DNA of 12,138 nt. Source: Elusimicrobiota bacterium (GTDB lineage: Bacteria > CG03 > SLGR01 > PWQF01). The notes below the pieces were generated by a model. That model was not told the DNA's origin. It saw nothing but the letters and a program-made list of their open reading frames with translations, and searched no databases. The stretch covers positions 1 through 12,138 of the forward strand of contig PWOI01000146.1 in assembly GCA_003557485.1 (NCBI GenBank), written 5' to 3'. A program made the position numbers and the translations under genes. Of this stretch, positions 1 through 6,263 are shown one piece after another. Numbering within the stretch: the stretch's first letter is position 1; every line of letters begins with the position of its first letter.

Positions 1-90
1 AAAATGGAAGAAACAAAGTCTGAAAAAAATGAAAAATTTATGGAGAGAATTGAAGAGGTAAAATTATCGGAGGAATTGGTGGCTCAATGA
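1..90 (+). CDS. Possible C-terminal end of an upstream gene (partial)
   Basis: Frame 1 is open from the window edge to a TGA at 88-90 and gives 29 residues, very rich in Glu and Lys, ending in LSEELVAQ. It would be the hydrophilic helical tail of a protein that starts outside the window. No family can be recognised from so little. Frame 2 is also open to position 60, so the frame choice is not certain. The TGA overlaps an ATG at 87 in an ATGA arrangement, but the ORF that follows has only 22 codons. Confidence 0.3.
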   Translation, partial: KMEETKSEKNEKFMERIEEVKLSEELVAQ

Positions 91-372
91 CTTTTACAGA
101 ACATTTGGGATTGACTCAAAAAATAAAAATGATTGTTGGAATCAAAATAAAATAAAGTGGTTTTCTCATAACAATAAGAGTATATTAAGCTTTACTAATA
201 TATGTCAAATATATATGTCAAAATCATAAACTATGTGAAAGAAGCGCAGGCTTCAATAAAACCTTGAGAGAGATCCTTATGATTTCTGTAAAACCCTGTT
301 ATTCCTAAATTACAGCGTGCAGGCATGCCAAATTTTAAAGAAATTACGGTAAAATTTTGGTATGATATATTT
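91..372. other. AT-rich intergenic region upstream of msrB
   Basis: No convincing gene is present. A 22-codon ORF (87-155) overlaps the preceding stop but looks like chance or a gene remnant. The region contains a 13-nt tandem repeat at 197-222 and a small perfect inverted repeat (GAAGC, 4-nt loop, GCTTC) at 241-254 that lacks a T-tract. A TATGAT hexamer at 361-366, just before the preferred msrB start, could be a -10 element. Confidence 0.5.
197..222. repeat. 13-nt tandem direct repeat
   Basis: Two adjacent 13-nt units (197-209 and 210-222) share the 12-nt string ATATATGTCAAA and differ only at the first base. They lie about 150-175 nt upstream of msrB. They could be a direct-repeat binding site or simple AT-rich slippage; nothing here decides between these. 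Confidence 0.5.
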
Positions 373-750
373 ATGGATGTTAAAAAGAATAAACTTACTG
401 AAGAAGAAAAGAGGGTGATTATAAATAAAGGTACGGAAGCTCCGTTTACCGGGGAGTATCTAAATAACATAGAAAAAGGCTTTTATTTATGCCGGCAATG
501 TGATGCTCCGCTATACCATTCAAAAGACAAGTTCAAATCCGGGTGCGGATGGCCCAGTTTTGATGATGAAATACCTGAAGCGGTGAGAAAAGGCCCGGAT
601 GCAGATGGGTTCCGGACAGAAATTACCTGCGCCCGCTGCGGAGGGCATTTGGGTCATCTTTTTTTAGGTGAAGCTCTAACTCCTAAAAATGTCCGTCATT
701 GTGTTAATTCTATATCACTGAAGTTTGTTACGGATAAAAACAATGATTAA
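373..750 (+). CDS. msrB: Peptide-methionine (R)-S-oxide reductase MsrB
   Basis: Reduces methionine-R-sulfoxide in damaged proteins, normally in the cytoplasm with thioredoxin as electron donor. This is a complete 125-residue single-domain SelR protein. The zinc-binding pairs are C40/C43 (CRQC) and C86/C89 (CARC). The catalytic Cys is C110 in RHCVNS, where the usual form is RYCIN, and C58 in GCGWPSF is the likely resolving Cys. HLGHLF is also conserved. An in-frame ATG at 325 would add 16 residues with no family match, so I chose the ATG at 373, where the normal LTEEEKR start region follows at once. Neither start has a good Shine-Dalgarno site; a TATGAT at 361-366 raises the possibility of a leaderless message. 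The gene overlaps msrA by 8 nt. Confidence 0.95.
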   Translation: MDVKKNKLTEEEKRVIINKGTEAPFTGEYLNNIEKGFYLCRQCDAPLYHSKDKFKSGCGWPSFDDEIPEAVRKGPDADGFRTEITCARCGGHLGHLFLGEALTPKNVRHCVNSISLKFVTDKNND

Positions 751-1231
751 AAAAATTGTTTTGGCCGGTGGATGTTTTTGGGGTATGCAGGATCTTTTCC
801 GCAAAAAAGACGGAGTCCTGCAGACCCGTGTTGGATACACCGGGGGAAAGAACTCAGATCCGACTTATGAAAATCATCCGGGACACGCCGAAGCTGTAGA
901 GGTTGATTACGATGACCGGGTGACATCATATAAAGAGCTTCTCGATTTTTTCTTTCGCATTCATGACCCTACAACATTAAACAGGCAGGGCAACGATATA
1001 GGCAGTTCATACCGCTCGGCAATTTTTTACGGCAATGAAGAAGAACGCAAACAGGCTGAAGATTTTATTAAAATAGTTAATGATTCGGGCAGATGGCAGA
1101 ATCCTGTTGTCACAACACTGGAGCCGCTAAATGTATTTTACCGCGCCGAAAAATACCACCAGGATTACCTTAAGAATAATCCGGGAGGTTATACCTGCCA
1201 TAAAATAAGGTTTCCCGGGTATAAAGGTTGA
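743..1231 (+). CDS. msrA: Peptide-methionine (S)-S-oxide reductase MsrA
   Basis: Reduces methionine-S-sulfoxide, complementing the R-specific MsrB encoded just upstream. The 162-residue protein has the MsrA signature GGCFWG with catalytic C11, HAEAVEV with the conserved Glu at residue 50, the [12 protein letters not shown] segment (74-85) and YHQDYL near 138-143. A C-terminal Cys at 152 (GYTCHK) is the likely recycling Cys. Length and motif order are normal. A TTG at 725 is in frame, but the ATG at 743 places the catalytic motif at the usual distance from the N-terminus. The start codon lies inside the last codons of msrB (8-nt overlap, no clear ribosome site), so translation is probably coupled. 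Separate adjacent msrB and msrA genes, rather than a fused MsrAB, are common in bacteria. Confidence 0.96.
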   Translation: MIKKIVLAGGCFWGMQDLFRKKDGVLQTRVGYTGGKNSDPTYENHPGHAEAVEVDYDDRVTSYKELLDFFFRIHDPTTLNRQGNDIGSSYRSAIFYGNEEERKQAEDFIKIVNDSGRWQNPVVTTLEPLNVFYRAEKYHQDYLKNNPGGYTCHKIRFPGYKG

Positions 1232-1289
1232 AAACTCAAAACCGGAAATTGTTGATGTAAAAAGTTAAAAGAGAAAAGGAGTTAATTTT

Positions 1290-1862
1290 ATGCTGATAGT
1301 ATATTCTCATCCTAACAGGGAAGGCCATTGCGGCTTTATTCTTTCGGCTCTGGAAAAGAATCTTAAAGAGAGAGAGATTAAATATGATATAGTTGATTTA
1401 TACAGGGAAAATTTCGGTCCGGTTATGAATCCTGCCGAACATTATACCTCAGGCCACAGGGAAATTGCTCCCGAGGTTCTTAAAATACAGGATAAAATCA
1501 GGGATTCAAAAATAATTGTTTTTATTTATCCAACCTGGTGGCAGAATGTTCCTTCTATACTTAAGGGTTTTATAGACAGGGTTTTTACCCCGCATTTTGC
1601 CTACAAATACAAGGGGAAGATTCCAAGAGGGCTGCTGAAAGACAAGAAGGCGCTGATACTTACAAGTACGGGAGCTCCCAGGATTCTTACAAAAATAACT
1701 TCCGGAGACAGGAGCGTAAAAGTCGTTAAAAAAGATATACTTAAATTCTGCGGTATAAAGTCAAAAGCTTTTGTCGTAGATAAAGCTTTGAAGCTTACAG
1801 ATTCCCAGGAAAAAAAGATAGAAAGAAAAGTGGAGCTTGCAGTAAAATATTTAATTAAATAA
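1290..1862 (+). CDS. NAD(P)H oxidoreductase, flavodoxin-like fold
   Basis: A 190-residue soluble flavoprotein of the Flavodoxin_2 family (NQO1, MdaB and KefF relatives), which typically carry out two-electron reduction of quinones or other acceptors with FMN or FAD and NAD(P)H. The start MLIVYSHPNREGHC is the first strand plus phosphate-binding loop. The YPTWWQNVPSILKGFIDRVF segment (80-99) and STGAP (126-130) are the family's flavin-contact regions. The start is supported by AAAGGAG at 1275-1281, 8 nt before the ATG. It lies 58 nt after msrA and 23 nt before uvsE on the same strand, which fits a redox-stress operon. The actual substrate cannot be told from sequence. An azoreductase or a potassium-efflux ancillary role is possible, but no KefB or KefC gene is nearby. 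Confidence 0.85.
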   Translation: MLIVYSHPNREGHCGFILSALEKNLKEREIKYDIVDLYRENFGPVMNPAEHYTSGHREIAPEVLKIQDKIRDSKIIVFIYPTWWQNVPSILKGFIDRVFTPHFAYKYKGKIPRGLLKDKKALILTSTGAPRILTKITSGDRSVKVVKKDILKFCGIKSKAFVVDKALKLTDSQEKKIERKVELAVKYLIK

Positions 1863-1885
1863 AAAAATTTCATTTCATAATAACC

Positions 1886-2773
1886 ATGAAAATCGGATAC
1901 CCATGTATAAATAATTCAATAGGCTGTAAATCTTCAAGAACTTTCAGGTTAAGAAACTACAGCCCGGAAAAACTTGTAGAAATAGTAAGTGGAAATCTTG
2001 AGTGCCTTCACAGGACACTGCTTTTCAATATTGAAAACAGTATTTTTTCCTTCCGGATCACTTCTGATCTTGTGCCTTTTGCCTCGCATAAGGTATGCAG
2101 CTATAACTGGGGGAAACATTTCCGGGAAGATTTTAAAAGACTAGGGGATCTTATAAGTAAAAATAAAATAAGAATATCAATGCATCCGGACCAGTTTGTA
2201 ATATTAAACGCCCAAAAAGAAGATATAAAATTTAACAGCATCAGAGAACTTCAGTACCACGCCAGTGTAATGGACCTTATGGGTTTGGATCAAAAGGCAA
2301 AAATACAGATTCATGTCGGAGGTGTGTACGGGGATAAAAAAACCTCTATAGAAAGATTTATAAAAGTTTACAAGACTCTGGATAATAAAATCAAAAACAG
2401 GCTTGTAATAGAGAATGACGAGAAAAGTTATAAGGCTTCCGACTGTCTTTATATAAGTTCTAAAACCGGCATTCCTGTGCTTTTTGATTATTTTCACCAC
2501 AGATTAAATAATAACGGGGAAGATACCGGAGAACTTATTAAGACAATTGTTTCAACCTGGAAAAGGAAGGACGGTCCGGCTATGATGGATTATTCCAGCC
2601 AACTTCACGGGGAGCGGCGGGGAAGGCACGCAATGAAGATTGATTTAACTGATTTTAAAAAGTTCCTCAACATAGTTAAAGATAGTGACGCGGATATAAT
2701 GCTGGAAATAAAAGACAAGGAAAAGAGCGCCATAGAAGCGGTTAAAATTCTGAAAAAAGAAAAGTTAATTTAA
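1886..2773 (+). CDS. uvsE: UV damage endonuclease UvsE/UVDE
   Basis: A TIM-barrel endonuclease that nicks DNA immediately 5' of UV photoproducts and some other lesions, starting excision repair independently of UvrABC. The 295-residue length is typical. The metal-ligand set known from the Thermus enzyme maps almost residue for residue: H68, H100 (MHPDQ), H143 (QIHVGG), E176 (VIENDE), D201 and H204 (FDYFHH), H241 (QLHGE), H248 (RHA) and E274 (LEIKD). Q103 in MHPDQF matches the lesion-probing Gln. All catalytic positions are present, so the enzyme should be active. The gene follows the oxidoreductase by 23 nt without a recognisable Shine-Dalgarno site and is followed by a weak hairpin, suggesting it ends the first operon. 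The N-terminal MKIGYPCIN is a normal family start. Confidence 0.95.
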   Translation: MKIGYPCINNSIGCKSSRTFRLRNYSPEKLVEIVSGNLECLHRTLLFNIENSIFSFRITSDLVPFASHKVCSYNWGKHFREDFKRLGDLISKNKIRISMHPDQFVILNAQKEDIKFNSIRELQYHASVMDLMGLDQKAKIQIHVGGVYGDKKTSIERFIKVYKTLDNKIKNRLVIENDEKSYKASDCLYISSKTGIPVLFDYFHHRLNNNGEDTGELIKTIVSTWKRKDGPAMMDYSSQLHGERRGRHAMKIDLTDFKKFLNIVKDSDADIMLEIKDKEKSAIEAVKILKKEKLI

Positions 2774-2799
2774 AAGAATACTGTTTCTAGTATCTTTTA
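2773..2799 (+). terminator. Weak hairpin after uvsE, possible terminator
   Basis: AAAAGAATACT (2773-2783) pairs with AGTATCTTTT (2790-2799) around a 6-nt loop, with one bulged A. The stem is AT-rich, and the U-run is part of the stem and followed by ATTTAT. It lies exactly at the uvsE stop codon. It could end the msrB-uvsE transcript weakly, or do nothing. Confidence 0.35.
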
Positions 2800-2816
2800 T
2801 TTATCACGCATTTAAA

Positions 2817-2822
2817 TATAAT
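2817..2822 (+). promoter_or_regulatory. Candidate -10 element for the carotenoid operon
   Basis: A perfect TATAAT lies 30 nt before the first start codon of the carotenoid operon. No good -35 is found 16-18 nt upstream (TCTTTT or similar), so any sigma70 promoter here would be weak or activator-dependent. The 79-nt gap with a hairpin before it makes this the most likely place for the operon's own promoter. Confidence 0.4.
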
Positions 2823-2852
2823 TGTTTTTAAATGAAATATGCAGGTGATTAA

Positions 2853-3419
2853 ATGAGAATAGATATAAGGTTTTTAATATTTGGATTACTAACAATTTTC
2901 TGGCTGGCAGAATTTATAGTTTTTCCCTCTCCAAAAAACGGCACAGGCAGAGGGAATATAAGTTTTTACCTGGTCCTTGCGGGAATAGTTCTTTCTATCT
3001 CTTTTTCTGTCATAATGAATCTAAGTGAAAAGGGATTGATAACAGGAAATCCAGGAGAAGTGTTACGCACCTCTTCGCTTTTTCTATATTTATATGGAGT
3101 ATTTCTGAGATATAGGTCCTCAAAACTTCTTGGTAAAAATTTTTCAAGGAATATAAAAGCAGAAAGAGAACAGGCTCTCGTTTCAAGTGGCCCTTACAGA
3201 ATTTTCAGGCACCCTTTATATATAGCTTTGATGATTTTAGTTGTATCAGTATCGATGTTTCTTCAAAGTTTTCCGGGGATAATCTTTTCCCTTGTAGTAA
3301 TGGCGGTTGTTTTAGGGATAAGGATTAATGAAGAAGAAAAAATAATGGAGGATAAGCTGGGAGAAAGATATACACGCTGGAAAGATAAAAGGTATATTCT
3401 TCTTCCTTTTATATTCTAA
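2853..3419 (+). CDS. Isoprenylcysteine carboxyl methyltransferase-like membrane protein
   Basis: A 188-residue integral membrane protein of the ICMT/PEMT-like SAM-dependent methyltransferase superfamily. Hydrophobic segments lie near residues 5-24, 36-55, 72-87, 122-138 and 141-157. The SAM-binding C-terminal core is clear: GPYRIFRHPLY (113-123), the acidic EEE (160-162) and the LGERYTRW segment (169-176). In eukaryotes this fold methylates a prenyl-protein carboxylate; bacterial members are mostly of unknown substrate. AGGTGAT (2843-2849) just before the ATG is a good ribosome site. The stop overlaps the crtP start as TAATG, so the two are translationally coupled. Being first in a C30 carotenoid operon suggests it may methylate the carotenoid carboxylic acid; this is inference. 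A lipid N- or O-methyltransferase with another substrate is the alternative. Confidence 0.8.
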   Translation: MRIDIRFLIFGLLTIFWLAEFIVFPSPKNGTGRGNISFYLVLAGIVLSISFSVIMNLSEKGLITGNPGEVLRTSSLFLYLYGVFLRYRSSKLLGKNFSRNIKAEREQALVSSGPYRIFRHPLYIALMILVVSVSMFLQSFPGIIFSLVVMAVVLGIRINEEEKIMEDKLGERYTRWKDKRYILLPFIF

Positions 3420-4897
3420 TGAATAAAAAAATAGTTGTAATAGGAGGTGGTTTGGGAGGCATATCTACGGCTGTAACTCTCAGAAATACCGGCTATGAAG
3501 TTGAGCTTTACGAAAAGAACAGCCATCTTGGAGGAAAGCTTAACGTACTCAAAAAAGAGGGGTTCTCTTTTGACCTCGGGCCTTCCATACTTACCTTTCC
3601 GCATATATTTGAAAAGCTTTTTAAAGAAGCCGGGAAAAATATGGAAGACTATTTAAAAATTGTTAAGCCCCGGATAGACTGGCGCTGTTTCTTTGAAGAC
3701 GGGGAAAAAATTGATCTTCTGCAGGATATAGAAGAAATAAAAGAATCCAGCACCTGCCTTTCAGATGAGGATATTGAAGGCCTCCGAGAATTTCTTAAAT
3801 ATTCCGAAAAACTTTATGATGTAGTAAAACAAGGTTATTTTGATAAGGGTGTGGATACATTTTCCCAGGCTTTAAAAACCTATGGCTTATGGAGAAGCTT
3901 GTCTGGGTTTGATATTTTTTCAACAATGCATCAGGGGGTGGCAAGGCATATAAAAAACAGGCATCTCTGCCACGCAATTGATTTCTTTATCAAGTATGTA
4001 GGTTCTTCTCCCTACCGGGCGCCGGCTGTTCTTAATATGATTCCTTACGGTCAGTTTAAATTCGGACTCTGGTATGTAGAGGGAGGTATGTATAACCTGG
4101 CGCTGGGCCTGAAAAAACTGATGGAAGATACAGGCGTTAAAATAAATTTAAATACAAAGATAGAAAAACTTAAAATTACAGGAGGGAAAATATCGGAAGC
4201 ATTTACTTCCGAGGGGGCAAAGATAAAGGGAGACATATTTGTCAGCAATATGGAGGTTGTTCCCGCATACAGTACTCTTACGGTTGAAGATGAGAAGTTT
4301 CTTAAAAAATACAATAAGTTCGAACCGGCCTGCTCGGGCCTGGTTCTTCACCTTGGCACAGATAAAGAGTTTCCTGAGCTTGCGCATCATAATTTCTTTT
4401 TCTCCGGGGATCCGGAAAAGCATTTTGATGATGTATTCGTCAAAAAAATACTTCCCCGGGACCCGACAATATATCTTGTGGCCCCCAAACGCACCGATAA
4501 TTCGGTGGCCCCCGAAGGCTGCGATAATATAAAAATACTGCCTCATATACCATATTTGCAGGATAACCCTTTCTCAAGGGAAGATTATATGCTTTTGCGG
4601 GAAAGGGTACTTGATAAACTCCAAAGGATGGGAATGAAAGACCTTAAGAAAAGTATTGTATTGGAAGATATGTGGACTCCCGAGGATATTGAAAAAAACT
4701 ATCTCTCCAATCGCGGCGCTATTTACGGCGTTGTTTCGGATAAAAAGAAAAACATGGGGTTCAAGGCGCCAAAAAGAAGCAGAAAATATCCCAATCTCTA
4801 CTTTGTCGGTGGCAGCGTAAACCCGGGAGGAGGCATGCCTATGGTAACCTTATCCGGACAGCAGGTTGCCGGGTTTATAAAAGAAGATAATGATTGA
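3419..4897 (+). CDS. crtP: 4,4'-diaponeurosporene/diapolycopene oxygenase CrtP (CrtNb)
   Basis: An FAD-dependent CrtI-family enzyme that oxidises the terminal methyl groups of C30 carotenoids to aldehydes. The 492 residues closely resemble my recollection of Staphylococcus CrtP throughout: the N-terminal dinucleotide fold VIGGGLGGIS (7-16) and LYEKNSHLGGK (30-40), FDLGPSILT, FIKYVGSSPY, GLWYVEGGM, SNMEVVP, LAHHNFFF, WTPEDIEKNYLSNRGAIYGVV, and the C-terminal FAD motif FVGGSVNPGGGMPMVTLSGQ. These markers separate CrtP from plain desaturases. It starts on the stop of the methyltransferase gene (TAATG) with no Shine-Dalgarno site and overlaps aldH by 8 nt. The enzyme should act at the cytoplasmic membrane on lipid-phase substrate. 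Whether it oxidises one or both ends of the carotenoid cannot be told from sequence. Confidence 0.93.
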   Translation: MNKKIVVIGGGLGGISTAVTLRNTGYEVELYEKNSHLGGKLNVLKKEGFSFDLGPSILTFPHIFEKLFKEAGKNMEDYLKIVKPRIDWRCFFEDGEKIDLLQDIEEIKESSTCLSDEDIEGLREFLKYSEKLYDVVKQGYFDKGVDTFSQALKTYGLWRSLSGFDIFSTMHQGVARHIKNRHLCHAIDFFIKYVGSSPYRAPAVLNMIPYGQFKFGLWYVEGGMYNLALGLKKLMEDTGVKINLNTKIEKLKITGGKISEAFTSEGAKIKGDIFVSNMEVVPAYSTLTVEDEKFLKKYNKFEPACSGLVLHLGTDKEFPELAHHNFFFSGDPEKHFDDVFVKKILPRDPTIYLVAPKRTDNSVAPEGCDNIKILPHIPYLQDNPFSREDYMLLRERVLDKLQRMGMKDLKKSIVLEDMWTPEDIEKNYLSNRGAIYGVVSDKKKNMGFKAPKRSRKYPNLYFVGGSVNPGGGMPMVTLSGQQVAGFIKEDND

Positions 4898-6260
4898 AAA
4901 TATAGTAAATTCCCAAAAGAAATATTTTAAACAGGGAAAAACGCGCAATATAGATTTTCGTATAGATAATCTTAAAAAACTGAAATCTGCCATACTTAGA
5001 AGCGAAGATAATATAATGGAGGCAATATCCCGTGATATGGGAAGGCCCGCTACAGAGATATATACAAGCGAAATATATACGGTTATATACGAGCTTGATC
5101 TTTTTATTAAAAAATTAAAAAAATGGACAAGGCTCCGAAAGGTAAAGACACCTCTGGCTTTAAAACCGGCCCAAAGCCGCATTTTTTTAGAGCCCCTGGG
5201 TACGGTTTTAATACTGTCTCCCTGGAATTATCCTTTCCAGCTGTCATTTGCTCCCCTTATAGGAGCTTTGGCAGCCGGAAACTGTATTGTTATTAAACCC
5301 TCTGAGATATCCTCAAATACGTCAGGGGTGATAACCCGAATTATAAATGAAAATTTCAGCGGTGATTACATATACTGCGTTGAAGGCGGCTCCGATATTG
5401 CAGAGGAATTGACAAAGCAGCCATTTGACCATATCTTTTTTACCGGCAGCGGTGAGATAGGGAGGGAAGTTCTTAAAAACGCAGCTTTTAACCTGGTTCC
5501 CGCAACCCTGGAACTGGGAGGTAAATGCCCCTGCATAGTGACCGGTGGCGGGGATATAAAAAGAATTGCCAGGAGAATAGCCTGGGGAAAATTTTTTAAC
5601 GCCGGCCAGACCTGTATGGCTCCGGATTATATTTTAGTACACAAATCGGTTAAAGAAGAGCTGTTAAAAGAAATAAGATTATGTATAAAAAATTTTTACG
5701 GTCAGGACCCTTCAAAGAGCGGAGATTACGGCAAAATAATAAACCGTAAACATTTTGACCGGATATTAAAACTTGTAGAGGGTAAAAATATTGCTGACTT
5801 TAAATTTAACCGGGAAGATCTCTATATTTCCCCTACGGTAATAGATGACGTTTCCCGGGATGATGATATTATGAAAAACGAGATATTCGGCCCGATTCTT
5901 CCTGTGCTGGAGTACGACAATATGGATGAGGTTACCGATTACCTGGCTCTGCAACCCACCCCGCTCAATATTTACCTTTTCACTTCAAATAAAGGAAAAA
6001 TAAAGAAAATAATAGAAAATACAAGATCGGGGTCAGTTACAGTAAACGATGTTATTGTGCAGGCGTTTTCCCCCTATTTGCCTTTCGGGGGTATTGGGGA
6101 GAGCGGTATGGGAAAATACAGGGGAATGAACTCCCTTTTAACTTTTTCAAACAGAAAAAGCATTATGAAAAGAAGTTTTTTTATGGATTTAAGTTTCAGG
6201 TATCCTCCCTATAAAACGGCTATAAGCAGGTTAAAGAAGTATTTAAAAATATTGAGGTAA
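4890..6260 (+). CDS. aldH: Carotenoid-operon aldehyde dehydrogenase (ALDH3 type)
   Basis: An NAD(P)-dependent aldehyde dehydrogenase of 456 residues, the compact class-3 length. Catalytic residues are intact: N113 in SPWNYPF, E208 in LELGG, nucleophile C242 in GQTCMAPDY and E331 in NEIFGP. The cofactor loop is FFTGSGEIG (183-191). The C-terminal FRYPPY (436-441) and a basic amphipathic tail are typical of ALDH3 and AlkH-like enzymes that act on long hydrophobic aldehydes at membranes. Lying between crtP and crtN, it most likely oxidises the C30 carotenoid aldehyde made by CrtP to the acid, as AldH does in staphyloxanthin synthesis. It overlaps crtP by 8 nt and ends 3 nt before crtN. A general fatty-aldehyde role is possible but less likely in this operon. 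Confidence 0.9.
   Translation: MIENIVNSQKKYFKQGKTRNIDFRIDNLKKLKSAILRSEDNIMEAISRDMGRPATEIYTSEIYTVIYELDLFIKKLKKWTRLRKVKTPLALKPAQSRIFLEPLGTVLILSPWNYPFQLSFAPLIGALAAGNCIVIKPSEISSNTSGVITRIINENFSGDYIYCVEGGSDIAEELTKQPFDHIFFTGSGEIGREVLKNAAFNLVPATLELGGKCPCIVTGGGDIKRIARRIAWGKFFNAGQTCMAPDYILVHKSVKEELLKEIRLCIKNFYGQDPSKSGDYGKIINRKHFDRILKLVEGKNIADFKFNREDLYISPTVIDDVSRDDDIMKNEIFGPILPVLEYDNMDEVTDYLALQPTPLNIYLFTSNKGKIKKIIENTRSGSVTVNDVIVQAFSPYLPFGGIGESGMGKYRGMNSLLTFSNRKSIMKRSFFMDLSFRYPPYKTAISRLKKYLKILR
6254..6258 (+). promoter_or_regulatory. Ribosome binding site of crtN inside the aldH end
   Basis: GAGGT lies in the last codons of aldH, 5 nt before the crtN ATG at 6264. It fixes the crtN start and allows re-initiation right after aldH ends. 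Confidence 0.7.
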
Positions 6261-6263
6261 AAT

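Noticed and set aside
241-254. Perfect GAAGC/GCTTC inverted repeat as a terminator
   Set aside because: The stem is only 5 bp and no T-tract follows on the plus strand; too weak to call.
4148-4546. 132-codon ORF on the minus strand inside crtP
   Set aside because: It lies fully antisense to a strongly conserved gene, has no recognisable domain and is made of residues expected from the reverse of crtP codons.
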